Shown here one piece after another: positions 16,592 to 25,267 of a DNA stretch of 64,000 bases. The first letter of the stretch is position 1. Each line of letters opens with the position of its first letter. This stretch comes from Paramuribaculum sp. GTDB taxonomy: Bacteria > Bacteroidota > Bacteroidia > Bacteroidales > Muribaculaceae. Below the pieces are notes generated by a model. That model saw only the letters and a program-made list of their open reading frames with translations, had not been told where the DNA came from and made no database searches. The DNA is taken from positions 186,001 to 250,000 of the forward strand of contig JAFLSD010000003.1 of assembly GCA_022511125.1 (NCBI GenBank), read 5' to 3'. Both the position numbers and the translations under genes were made by a program.

Positions 16592-19500
16592 ATGTCAAAA
16601 ACCTTAAATGTTAAGACATGGGCGATGCTTATTCTTGCAGGGCTGGTTTCTTCAGGAACCGCTTTCGCAGCATCGTCGGGCTCGGAGTCAGAGGCTCCGC
16701 AGGCCACACAGCAGGCAACTGGAACAGTGACGGGTACGGTAGTTGACGATCAGGGCGATCCTCTGACCGGCGCAACCGTTCGCGTTGACGGCACTTCTAT
16801 TGCCGCTTCTGCAAACATTGACGGTGAGTTCACACTCACCGGAGTGAAAAACGGTGCGAAAATCACTGTAAGCTACATCGGCTTCAAACCGATGACCGTG
16901 ACGTGGACGGGAGGTCCCCTCTACATCACTATGAAAGAAGACGGTAACCTCCTCGACGAGGTCGTTGTTATGGGTTATGGTGTTGCCCAGAAACGTACCA
17001 AAGTTACCAACTCTATCTCTAAGGTAAGCGAGGAAACACTCACTGTTGGTTTGAACGCCAACCCGGCTCAGGCTCTTGCCGGTGCCGTATCGGGCGTTAA
17101 GGTTAACGTTACTACCGGTGACCCGGGTGCTACTCCTTCTATCACCATCCGTGGTGGTACGAACTGGGACGGCTCCGCATCGAATCCTCTTATCGTCGTT
17201 GACGGACAGATCCGCGGATCGCTCTCCGATATCAACCCCAACGACATCGAGTCGATGGACGTGTTGAAGGACGCCGGTGCAACGGCTCTTTACGGTGCCC
17301 GCGCTGCTAACGGTGTAATCCTCATCACCACCAAGCAGGGTAAACAAGGTAACGGTAAGGTGACTCTGAGCGCCAAAGTTGGTGTTACAAACTATACTTC
17401 GGGTTACGAATGGATCAATGCTCGCGACTATCTGTATTGGACTCGTTTAGGCACATCTAAAGAATGGTGGTCTGCCGGTTACAACAACCTCTTCGGTACC
17501 GGTAACGGTAACTCGAGCGGTAACAGTGGTGTTCCTACCGACGCAACCACCTGGAACCTCCTGACGCTATCTGATCAGAACAAATTCCTGCTTGACTACG
17601 GTTGGGAAACGATGCCCGACCCGTTGGATCCGAACGTGACTCTTCTCTTCAAGGAAACCGACCCGATCAAGCATAATTTAATGAACAATACCCTTTCTCA
17701 GGACTATAACCTGAGCTTCTCCGGAGGTAACGACCGCGGCAACTACTATGCTTCTCTCGGTTACTACAAGGCAGACGGTGCTATGATCAATACTTTCTAT
17801 GAAAGATACAACTTCTCTTTCACCGGCGGTTACAAGATTTCTAACTGGCTGCAGGCTAATTCAGTATTTAGCTACAACCGCGCCAACTATCTTAACCAGA
17901 CCAACGGCGGACAGTCGATGGGCTTCCTCTTCGGACGTGTAGCAGCTTTGCCTCACACTGTTCGTTTCGAGAACGAAGAAGGAAAGCAGCTCTATGCTGT
18001 GGCTATCGGTGGACAGAGCGCTAACACCCGCTTCCAGACCGACGTATTCCCGCGTAACAACCAGACCGACAAATTCCAGATGACTCAGAGCCTCACGGCT
18101 ACTATCATCCCGGGTCTAACCCTTAAAGGAACAATGAGCTGGTTCTACAGCGAAGGTCTTTATGATTCTTTCAACAAGGATTTCCAGACCAATCCGCAGG
18201 GCACGATGAATACACAGCACCAAACAAACGAACAGTTCGAACGTACTATCAGCCAGACATACAACTTGGTTGCCAACTTCAACCGCACGTTTGCCGACAA
18301 GCACACTTTGAACGTCATGCTCGGTACCGAGTTCTACAAGAGTGTTTATAAAACAATGTCTGCAGGTGGTAACGGCGCTCCGACTCAAGACTTCCCGAAT
18401 CTGAACTATACAGAAAACACGGTAGACAATCTGAGCCGTTCGATGTCAAGCGGTACTTATAAAGAAAAAATCCTCTCATACTTCGGTCGCGCCGAATATG
18501 ACTATATGGACAAATATCTTCTCGCTGCAACTTTCCGCCAGGACGGCTACTCACGCCTTCTGAACAACCGATGGGGATTCTTCCCGGGCGTATCGGCCGG
18601 TTGGGTATTCTCGAAAGAAGATTTCTGGGCTAACAACACAAACCTCTCTTGGTTCAACTACGGTAAACTCCGTGCCAGCTACGGTCTCAACGGTATCGTT
18701 AATCCGAACGTGATCGGCTACTACACTCTTCAGGGTGCTTACTCTGCATTCCAGTACGGTCAGAGCTTCGGTTACCGCATCTCCGGACTGCCTAACTACA
18801 ACCTCCGTTGGGAGCGCACACGCACATTCGATGTCGGTGTTGACCTCGGTTTCCTACAGAACCGTTTCAACCTCATCGCTACTTACTACAACCGTCTGAC
18901 TATGGATAAATACGCTCAGCTCAGTCTCCCGCAGACTACCGGTTTCTCGAATGTGACGAGCAACAACGGTTCGTATCGCAACCAGGGTGTCGAACTCGAA
19001 TTCAACGGAACCCTCCTCCGCACTAAGGACTTCCAGTGGACTCTCGGTGCTAACATCACTTACAATAAGAACGTCGTTGTTGAACTCCCCGACAATGGTC
19101 TGACAAACAACCGTCAGGGCGGTCAGGAAGTATACAACACTAACTGGGACGGCAAGGATGAAAAAACCAGACTCATTTGGGTAGGCGGTCTTCAGGAAGG
19201 ACAGGAACCAAACCATATGTGGGGTTGGAAATCCGCAGGTATTCTCCGCAGCCAGGCAGATGTTGATGCTCTTGGTGACTATATCGATATCTCAAATTCA
19301 TTCAACAGCACTGCAATGTATGCTACTGACGCCGGTTACCAGCGTCTTGTCGCTCTCGGCCGTGCAGGTGGTGCCTATAAGCTCCAGCCGGGTGATATGA
19401 TCTGGGCTGACAGAAATGGCGATAATACCATTGACCCATACGATATGTTTGACCTCGGAACACGCGTTCCTCACTGGACAGGCGGTTTCAACACCTCTCT

Positions 19501-19975
19501 TTCTTGGAAAGGACTCCAGCTTTACGCTCGTTTCGACATGGGATTCGACTTCCGCGTTTACGACGCCACATGGTGTTGGGTAATGGGTGGTGGACAAGGT
19601 GCGTTCAGTACTGTTGCTGACGTTAAGAAAACTTGGACTCCCGAGAACCCCAACGCTAAACTCCCGAAATATTACGAAGCCAGCCAGCTCGGCGGTAACT
19701 CTTACTTCCGTCTGTCAGACTTCAACGCTAAACCGGGTAACTATCTCGCATGTCGCGAAGTTTCACTTAGCTACGCTCTTCCCGCAAACATCTGCTCCAA
19801 GTTCAAGAGCCAGGGTCTCACACTATCTGTAACCGGTCAGAACCTCGGTTACCTCAAGAAGACCACTCTTCCGCTGCCTGACGCAAACAACGGATACGCA
19901 AGCGCTGGTTCAGACTCTGCTGGTACATACAACTTGCCGAAAACTGTGATCTTCGGTATCAATCTGTCATTCTAA
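16592..19975 (+). CDS. SusC/RagA-family TonB-dependent outer-membrane transporter
   Basis: 1127 residues. A signal peptide (cut near TAFA, residue 26) is followed by a carboxypeptidase-regulatory-like domain (GTVTGTVVDDQGDPLTGATVRVDG) and a TonB box region (LLDEVVVMGYG). The plug then shows IRGGTNWDGSASNPLIVVDG and VLKDAGATALYGARAANGVILITTKQG, and a 22-strand barrel ends in the classical aromatic terminus INLSF. It imports a glycan or peptide captured by the SusD lipoprotein, energised by TonB-ExbBD. No glycoside hydrolase, peptidase or sensor gene follows, so the substrate cannot be inferred. The codon choice is biased (GGT, AAC, TTC), suggesting high expression. susD starts 24 bp downstream. 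Confidence 0.96.
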   Translation: MSKTLNVKTWAMLILAGLVSSGTAFAASSGSESEAPQATQQATGTVTGTVVDDQGDPLTGATVRVDGTSIAASANIDGEFTLTGVKNGAKITVSYIGFKPMTVTWTGGPLYITMKEDGNLLDEVVVMGYGVAQKRTKVTNSISKVSEETLTVGLNANPAQALAGAVSGVKVNVTTGDPGATPSITIRGGTNWDGSASNPLIVVDGQIRGSLSDINPNDIESMDVLKDAGATALYGARAANGVILITTKQGKQGNGKVTLSAKVGVTNYTSGYEWINARDYLYWTRLGTSKEWWSAGYNNLFGTGNGNSSGNSGVPTDATTWNLLTLSDQNKFLLDYGWETMPDPLDPNVTLLFKETDPIKHNLMNNTLSQDYNLSFSGGNDRGNYYASLGYYKADGAMINTFYERYNFSFTGGYKISNWLQANSVFSYNRANYLNQTNGGQSMGFLFGRVAALPHTVRFENEEGKQLYAVAIGGQSANTRFQTDVFPRNNQTDKFQMTQSLTATIIPGLTLKGTMSWFYSEGLYDSFNKDFQTNPQGTMNTQHQTNEQFERTISQTYNLVANFNRTFADKHTLNVMLGTEFYKSVYKTMSAGGNGAPTQDFPNLNYTENTVDNLSRSMSSGTYKEKILSYFGRAEYDYMDKYLLAATFRQDGYSRLLNNRWGFFPGVSAGWVFSKEDFWANNTNLSWFNYGKLRASYGLNGIVNPNVIGYYTLQGAYSAFQYGQSFGYRISGLPNYNLRWERTRTFDVGVDLGFLQNRFNLIATYYNRLTMDKYAQLSLPQTTGFSNVTSNNGSYRNQGVELEFNGTLLRTKDFQWTLGANITYNKNVVVELPDNGLTNNRQGGQEVYNTNWDGKDEKTRLIWVGGLQEGQEPNHMWGWKSAGILRSQADVDALGDYIDISNSFNSTAMYATDAGYQRLVALGRAGGAYKLQPGDMIWADRNGDNTIDPYDMFDLGTRVPHWTGGFNTSLSWKGLQLYARFDMGFDFRVYDATWCWVMGGGQGAFSTVADVKKTWTPENPNAKLPKYYEASQLGGNSYFRLSDFNAKPGNYLACREVSLSYALPANICSKFKSQGLTLSVTGQNLGYLKKTTLPLPDANNGYASAGSDSAGTYNLPKTVIFGINLSF

Positions 19976-19999
19976 TTAACGAAAAAAACAGAAACGACA

Positions 20000-21913
20000 A
20001 TGAAAAACAAATTTAAATCAATATTCGCTGCGGTTGCTCTTGTAGGAAGCGCATGGCTCATGCAGTCGTGTAACCTCGATGAGAATGACCCCAACCAGTT
20101 CGGAGCTACAGGTTTCTGGCGTAGCGAGACTGACTTCACGGGCAATATCACCGCAATGATGAACCAGTTCCGTGGTTATGATCAGAACATAATGTTCAAT
20201 GCCGGGGAATTGAGAACCGACTATTACGTTCCGGAAGTTAGTATTGACGGATCGGCACTCAACACTGACTGGATTGTTCGTAACCAATATTCCAATTCTC
20301 AGACACAGTTCTCGAAGTACATGGATTTCTACGGTTACATCTCTAACTGTAACACTTATATCTATTATGACGAGCAGAACGGTGAAACTGCTTTCGGTAG
20401 CAATACCGCAGCAAGAAACTACAATCTCGGCATAATCTACGGAATGCGCGCTTGGTGCCTATTCCAGATCCACAAGATGTGGGGCACTGGTCCGCTCCGT
20501 GTTAACGCTGACGTTATCCTCGGTAACTACGACCCTGAATCGCTTTATATGACTCAGGCTTCTGTAGAGGAATTCCTTAACCAGATCAAGTCGGACATCA
20601 ATTCATCTCTCCAGTACTTCAACAACGCTGGTAGTACTACGTTCCCTCTTAATCCCGGTGGTGTTCCTCATGGATATCATTATTGGACAAAAGGTGCTAC
20701 TGAAATGCTTGCCGGAGAAGTTTACCTCTGGTCTGGAAAAGTTTCGACAGGCGACCACAAAGCCAATCCGGCCGACGTCACCACTGCCAAAACTTATCTA
20801 CAGAACGTAGTCAACAACTACGGCTACGCACTCGCTCCAACTTACGATGACGCTATCAACGGCAACAAGGCTCAGAACAACGAGGTAATATTTGCCACAT
20901 ATTATGATAACGGTAAGGAGACAAGTTCTAACTGGTACAACTACGTTATGTATGACTACGTGACCGGCGGTACTCCTAACCAATACTGGAGCCCCGTTGG
21001 ACAGGACGGAACAAGTCCGGCTACTGTCGCACAGTGCTGGTCTTACTACACCGACCCTGCAACCGGCTCAAAGAGCAGAAACCAGTACTACTACACCAAG
21101 CAGAACGGTCAGCAGCGCTATTGCATAAGCAACGCTCTCTGGTATCAATATGATGCCGAGGACAGCCGTCGTCTCACCCTCATTCCTCTCTACGAAATGT
21201 CGCAGGCTCAGAGAGAGGAGAGAACTGCTCTTGGTTTGGACAACCCCAATGCCATCCAGTTCATCGAAAACTTCAATGCCGACGATTACTATCTCGCAAG
21301 CTGTTTCATCTGGAAATATCACGGAAGCGCACCGACAGGTCAGGAAAGATTCGTAGGTTCTAACGATATGATCTATTATCGCTTGCCCCTCGCTATCCTC
21401 ATGCTGGCTGAAGTTGCTAACTATGAAGGCGACAATTCAGGAGTTGTTAACTACATCAACCAGATCCGTCAGCGTGCATACGGTGACAATTGGGATGCAA
21501 CTCAATTCGGATACACTGCAGGTGACTTCACTCAGAACGAAACTGCCATCCTTCAGGAATACGCTAAGGAATTCCTTCAGGAAGGTCAGCGCTGGTGGAC
21601 GCTCCGCCGTCTGACTACAGTCAAGGGCGGTACCGACCAGGATCACATGGTATTCCAGCCGCAGGGTGCTCTCGGATACGGTCTTGACGCTAAACTCGCC
21701 GCTCATCCAAACTGGGGCGAAGTTAAGACTTACACTATGGCTCCTCAGCCTGTCAATACTTCTAAACCGCTGCTCGACTATGCTACTCAGAAGTACATAG
21801 TGCTTTGGCCGCTCAATGCTGATCTACTGGGTAGTGACCCCGCACTCTTACAGACTCCGGGTTACACTTATCCTTCAGATCCTGACCGCGAACAGCCGTG
21901 GATAGAAAACTAA
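20000..21913 (+). CDS. SusD/RagB-family nutrient-binding outer-membrane lipoprotein
   Basis: 637 residues. The lipobox WLMQSC puts the lipidated cysteine at residue 24. SusD-like features are the N-terminal ENDPNQFGATGFWRSETDF, TPR-like helical segments (YGMRAWCLFQIHKMWG...), the conserved LAEVANYEG and INQIRQRAYG region and the FLQEGQRWWTLRR block near the C-terminus. That last block is the best family marker. It caps the SusC barrel on the cell surface and binds the ligand. It shares the susC operon and codon bias. Three strong hairpins follow. Confidence 0.95.
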   Translation: MKNKFKSIFAAVALVGSAWLMQSCNLDENDPNQFGATGFWRSETDFTGNITAMMNQFRGYDQNIMFNAGELRTDYYVPEVSIDGSALNTDWIVRNQYSNSQTQFSKYMDFYGYISNCNTYIYYDEQNGETAFGSNTAARNYNLGIIYGMRAWCLFQIHKMWGTGPLRVNADVILGNYDPESLYMTQASVEEFLNQIKSDINSSLQYFNNAGSTTFPLNPGGVPHGYHYWTKGATEMLAGEVYLWSGKVSTGDHKANPADVTTAKTYLQNVVNNYGYALAPTYDDAINGNKAQNNEVIFATYYDNGKETSSNWYNYVMYDYVTGGTPNQYWSPVGQDGTSPATVAQCWSYYTDPATGSKSRNQYYYTKQNGQQRYCISNALWYQYDAEDSRRLTLIPLYEMSQAQREERTALGLDNPNAIQFIENFNADDYYLASCFIWKYHGSAPTGQERFVGSNDMIYYRLPLAILMLAEVANYEGDNSGVVNYINQIRQRAYGDNWDATQFGYTAGDFTQNETAILQEYAKEFLQEGQRWWTLRRLTTVKGGTDQDHMVFQPQGALGYGLDAKLAAHPNWGEVKTYTMAPQPVNTSKPLLDYATQKYIVLWPLNADLLGSDPALLQTPGYTYPSDPDREQPWIEN

Positions 21914-21952
21914 TAAAGAGTTTATACAAAATGTTAATAGTTAATTGAGGTG

Positions 21953-21979
21953 ACGGTCGCGTCGAGACGACGCGACCGT
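21953..21979 (+). terminator. Terminator hairpin 1 behind susD
   Basis: Perfect 12-bp stem ACGGTCGCGTCG/CGACGCGACCGT with an AGA loop, followed by TATTTAAA. It lies 40 bp past the susD stop. A small 6-bp hairpin (21989-22004) follows. Confidence 0.85.
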
Positions 21980-22054
21980 TATTTAAAAAGCCGTCTACAC
22001 GGCTGCCACAAAAGAGATTTTTTACAAAATGTTTAGTTAATATAAATGGTGAAG

Positions 22055-22081
22055 ATGGCTGCGTCGTGACGACGCGGCCAT
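22055..22081 (+). terminator. Terminator hairpin 2 behind susD
   Basis: ATGGCTGCGTCG/CGACGCGGCCAT, 12 bp with one G-U pair and a TGA loop, followed by TTCATATT. Its left flank (ACAAAATGTT..AGTTAAT) repeats that of hairpin 1. Confidence 0.75.
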
Positions 22082-22122
22082 TTCATATTATCGATAAAGA
22101 TAGTTATAGTTTTAGATTATCG

Positions 22123-22151
22123 AACGGAAGCCTCGTGATGAGGCTTCCGTT
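22123..22151 (+). terminator. Terminator hairpin 3 behind susD
   Basis: Perfect 12-bp stem AACGGAAGCCTC/GAGGCTTCCGTT with a GTGAT loop, followed by TCTT. The right flank (TTAAAAA..TACAC..CCACAAAA) repeats that of hairpin 1. Confidence 0.8.
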
Positions 22152-22305
22152 TCTTAAAAAACCATTTACACAACGCCCACAAAAAAGCCACACGGCTTAC
22201 CCGCGGTTATCCCCACCAAACGCCATACTCCCCTCATCATTAATTGTTCACAAACCCCACGGCCGCTTTAGCGTCTTATCGCCGCAGAGCGGTGACAGAT
22301 AGCGA

Positions 22306-22346
22306 ACCTATGGCAAGCACGGCGTTAGTCGAGCGCAGCCATAGGT
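22306..22346. repeat. Inverted repeat near the fic 3' end
   Basis: ACCTATGGC (22306-22314) pairs with GCCATAGGT (22338-22346), 9-bp arms and a 23-nt loop, about 58 bp past the fic stop. It may terminate fic or be part of a REP-like unit. Confidence 0.5.
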
Positions 22347-22403
22347 ATGCGTCATCCTATTAACATTGCTGCGCATAGCGCTTCGATTTCCAATATCCCA
22401 TAT

Positions 22404-23471
22404 TTATATCGTTGACTTCACTTTTAAAATCCAACCACGTTTTTTCCCTTCCGGTCGTGAAATGTATCCTTTTTCTTCCAAGTTTTCAACTTGTTTTTGA
22501 ATGGCGGACCTACTTATTCCTAAAGTTTTAGAAATTGTAGTAAGTGAAGCTTTATGATCTGTTTGGAGAAGTCTTAATATTCGAGAGGGTGTCTCAGTTG
22601 AAAAGGATATTATTTCTCCTTCAAACCACCATGTTTTTTCTCTATCTGCCGAAACAAACTCTAACATTGAAGCAATGTCTATCGTCAATGAATTGACCAT
22701 AAAATCCATAAAAGGTTTTATTAACGACAGAGAAGCATGGGCTCCCTCAGATGGAATTGGACCAACGGCCGCATCAGCTTGTCCTAAAGCTCTCAAATAG
22801 GCCAATTTACTTTTACTACGAATAACCATCATAGGCCATTTGTGCCTCTTTAATATGAAATTTACCATGAGGCGTGCTATTCTTCCGTTGCCATCTTCAA
22901 AAGGGTGAATCCGAATATAACGATAATGGAACAATGCTGCCAATTCAATAGGCGACAACTTACCTTCAGCAATGGCTTCATTATACCAGGAAACCAAATC
23001 TGCCATCAAAGCCGGAGTTTCCTCAGGGGATGCATATTCAAATCTGACGCCTGTTGGTGTGATTACTGAATTAGGACGAGTCTTGTATCTACCTGCATGA
23101 ACTGTATAACTGGTAGTCCCACCACCGGGAAGTTGACGGTAAACTTCATAATCTTCTCTCAGCATAACTTTGTGGACTTGCCTAATAAAATTTTCAGATA
23201 GAGGATGATTAGTTCCCGCTTCCTGTTCTACCATATGGAGACAGATATTATGTGCTTTCATCTCCTCTAAATCCTTCATTATAGCATTGCCTATCACTTC
23301 ACCAAGAAGTAGAAGACCCTCTGTTTGACCATAGGTAAGGGTATTACCTTCAATATGGTTACTATTATAATTAAAGTCCAGCATAAATTTGCGATTCAGC
23401 CTTTTCTCATCATCAGAAGAAAGAGGTTGAATTTCCATCCATCGTTGATATAATTTATCTAACTCGTTCAT
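22404..23471 (-). CDS. Fic-family AMPylase with C-terminal winged helix
   Basis: 355 residues. The active-site motif HPFEDGNGR (residues 189-197) is intact and keeps the catalytic histidine. The inhibitory helix motif SNHIEG (residues 37-42, S-x3-E-G) is N-terminal, as in class II Fic proteins that hold themselves inactive. The C-terminal 60 residues (LLQTDHKASLTTISKTLGISRSAIQKQVENLEEKGYI) form a winged helix, suggesting DNA binding. Fic enzymes transfer AMP to target hydroxyls; the target here is unknown. A palindrome overlapping its promoter suggests autoregulation. It is a single gene among REP-like repeats, probably horizontally mobile, as orphan Fic genes often are. Confidence 0.93.
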   Translation of the reverse strand: MNELDKLYQRWMEIQPLSSDDEKRLNRKFMLDFNYNSNHIEGNTLTYGQTEGLLLLGEVIGNAIMKDLEEMKAHNICLHMVEQEAGTNHPLSENFIRQVHKVMLREDYEVYRQLPGGGTTSYTVHAGRYKTRPNSVITPTGVRFEYASPEETPALMADLVSWYNEAIAEGKLSPIELAALFHYRYIRIHPFEDGNGRIARLMVNFILKRHKWPMMVIRSKSKLAYLRALGQADAAVGPIPSEGAHASLSLIKPFMDFMVNSLTIDIASMLEFVSADREKTWWFEGEIISFSTETPSRILRLLQTDHKASLTTISKTLGISRSAIQKQVENLEEKGYISRPEGKKRGWILKVKSTI

Positions 23472-23515
23472 ATAATCTAATTTGATGTAAAGTTAATAAA
23501 TATACCACCTTAATG

Positions 23516-23523
23516 CAAACATA
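23516..23523 (-). promoter_or_regulatory. -7 box of the fic promoter
   Basis: Minus-strand TATGTTTG (TAnnTTTG), 44 bp upstream of the fic ATG, overlapping the palindrome at 23517-23545. Confidence 0.6.
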
Positions 23524-23545
23524 CCACCTTAAAAGTGGTATGTTT
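23517..23545. promoter_or_regulatory. Palindromic operator candidate of fic
   Basis: AAACATACCAC (23517-23527) and GTGGTATGTTT (23535-23545) form perfect 11-bp arms with a 7-bp spacer. A third half-site ATACCACCTTAA lies at 23502-23513. The arm covers the -7 box, so a bound protein would block transcription. Fic's own winged helix is the obvious candidate binder. Confidence 0.65.
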
Positions 23546-23547
23546 AA

Positions 23548-23716
23548 TGCTCCCACCAAACCATGTGCCTCGGAGAGGCTCTTCTATAGTTAACCCCACC
23601 ATAAGTGAAGCGTAGCGAAACTTGGTGGGGTATGCTCCCATCAAGCCACGTGCCTCGGAGAGGCTCTTCTATGGTTAACCCCACCATACGTGAAGCGTAG
23701 CGAAACTTGGTGGGGT
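23548..23716. repeat. Two tandem copies of an 85-bp REP-like unit
   Basis: Copy 1 starts at 23548 and copy 2 at 23633 (period 85), with only a few mismatches. Each contains a GCCTC-GGA-GAGGC hairpin and a longer CCCCACCA...TGGTGGGG hairpin around GAAGCGTAGCGAA. They lie between the yifB 3' end and the fic promoter. They may end yifB transcription. Confidence 0.85.
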
Positions 23717-23721
23717 GTTTA

Positions 23722-25266
23722 TCAACTATACGCCCCCCACGTGGAGCGGTCGAGATTGCGGTAGCCTATCGCCTCCGCAACATGATGCGGACGTATGGTC
23801 TCCGACGCGTCGAGATCTGCTATCGTACGAGCCACACGCAGAATCCTGTCGTATGCCCTCGCCGACATATCGAGCCGTGTCATTGCGTCGCGTAGCCGCT
23901 CCACACCCTCCGCGTCCGGTCGCGCATACTCTTTGAGAAGCCGCGAATTCATCTGCGCGTTGCAGTGAACATGCCTTTCCCCTGCGAAACGTTCGGTCTG
24001 GATTTTTCGCGCGCGGACAACGCGTTCGCGTATCGCCGCCGAACTCTCGGCCGGAGCTTCCGAAGTCATATCGTCGAAAGCCACAGGAAGTATTTCAACC
24101 TGAAGGTCTATGCGGTCGAGCAACGGGCCCGAAATCTTATTGAGATATTTGCCCACAGCACCCGGAGGGCAAGTACATTCTTTCGTAGGGTGGTTATAGT
24201 AACCGCACGGACATGGATTCATCGACGCTACGAGCATGAACCCCGCCGGATAGTCGATTGAGTACTTCGCGCGCGAAACGCTTATCATCCTGTCTTCCAG
24301 CGGTTGACGGAGCACTTCGAGGACTGACCTCTGGAATTCTGGGAACTCGTCAAGGAAAAGAATTCCGTTGTGGGCGAGTGATATTTCGCCCGGCATAGGG
24401 TTCGAGCCACCGCCTACTAAAGCCACGGGCGAGATGGTATGGTGGGGCGATCGGAAAGGACGCACTGTCATCAGGCGAGAGCCCTTTTTCAGTTTTCCGG
24501 CCACGGAATGTATCTTGGTAGTTTCGAGAGCTTCGCCGAGAGTAAGAGGGGGTAGGATGGTCGGCAAACGTTTGGCCAGCATCGATTTGCCCGATCCCGG
24601 CGGTCCTACAAGAAGAATATTGTGACCCCCCGCGCACGCCACTTCCAACGCACGCTTCACGTTCTCTTGACCCTTGACCTCGCTGAAATCCATGTCGAAA
24701 CTGTCGGATTGGGCCGCGAATTCTGCACGAGTGTTCACTATGGTCGGAGCTATTTCGCACTCTCCCCGCAGAAAATCAACGACCTCCCGTAGTGACGATG
24801 CGCCGATGATTTCAATATTGTTGACAACGGCCGCTTCGGTAGCGTTGGCTTGAGGAACTATCATGCGGCGGAAACCCAGCTGACGGGCGCGAATTGCCAT
24901 GGGAAGTACCCCACGAATAGGGAGCAACGAGCCGTCGAGCGACAGCTCGCCCATTATCATAGTCCCTTCCAACGATTCTGTGGGAATCTTACTGTTTCCC
25001 GCCAAAGCCGAAACGGCTATCGGCAGATCGTAGGCCGCGCCTTCCTTTTTTACGTCGGCAGGAGACAGATTGATCATAACCTTCCGACGGGGCCATTCCT
25101 CGCCGCTTTGCGACATCGCGGCCTGCACGCGCTGATAGCTTTCCTTTACCGCCGTATCCGGAAGACCGACCATGCAGAACGAGAAGCCCGTTTCGACTAC
25201 TGTCTCGATCGTTATCACGATTGCGTCTATTCCTTGAACCGACGCGCCATAGGTCTTTACGAGCAT
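23722..25266 (-). CDS. YifB/ComM-family Mg-chelatase-like AAA+ ATPase
   Basis: 514 residues. The N-terminal ChlI-like fold (GASVQGIDAIVITIETVVETG..FCMVGLPDTAVKES) is followed by the AAA+ core with Walker A VGPPGSGKSMLA and Walker B LFLDEFPEF. A zinc-type NPCPCGYYNHPTKECTC segment and the C-terminal Mg_chelatase_C helical domain (SARAYDRILRVARTIADLDAS) follow. ComM is a branch-migration helicase that helps integrate incoming single-stranded DNA in natural transformation; homologues are widespread in non-competent species. It starts 1 bp after the upstream lipoprotein stop, so it is in an operon with it. Confidence 0.93.
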   Translation of the reverse strand: MLVKTYGASVQGIDAIVITIETVVETGFSFCMVGLPDTAVKESYQRVQAAMSQSGEEWPRRKVMINLSPADVKKEGAAYDLPIAVSALAGNSKIPTESLEGTMIMGELSLDGSLLPIRGVLPMAIRARQLGFRRMIVPQANATEAAVVNNIEIIGASSLREVVDFLRGECEIAPTIVNTRAEFAAQSDSFDMDFSEVKGQENVKRALEVACAGGHNILLVGPPGSGKSMLAKRLPTILPPLTLGEALETTKIHSVAGKLKKGSRLMTVRPFRSPHHTISPVALVGGGSNPMPGEISLAHNGILFLDEFPEFQRSVLEVLRQPLEDRMISVSRAKYSIDYPAGFMLVASMNPCPCGYYNHPTKECTCPPGAVGKYLNKISGPLLDRIDLQVEILPVAFDDMTSEAPAESSAAIRERVVRARKIQTERFAGERHVHCNAQMNSRLLKEYARPDAEGVERLRDAMTRLDMSARAYDRILRVARTIADLDASETIRPHHVAEAIGYRNLDRSTWGAYS

Positions 25267-25267
25267 A

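Larger units (their letters stand above)
21914..22403. other. Intergenic region behind susD, hairpin-rich, no gene
   Basis: 490 bp between susD and the convergent fic gene. The first half is a duplicated terminator module with three hairpins. The second half (about 22160-22400) is GC-richer, has no credible reading frame and contains a 9-bp inverted repeat. The look is of REP-like intergenic DNA. Confidence 0.65.

Noticed and set aside
22160..22400. Possible tRNA or structured RNA gene in the GC-rich gap
   Set aside because: No cloverleaf with a TTCRANNC-type T loop could be drawn; only a 9-bp inverted repeat is clear.
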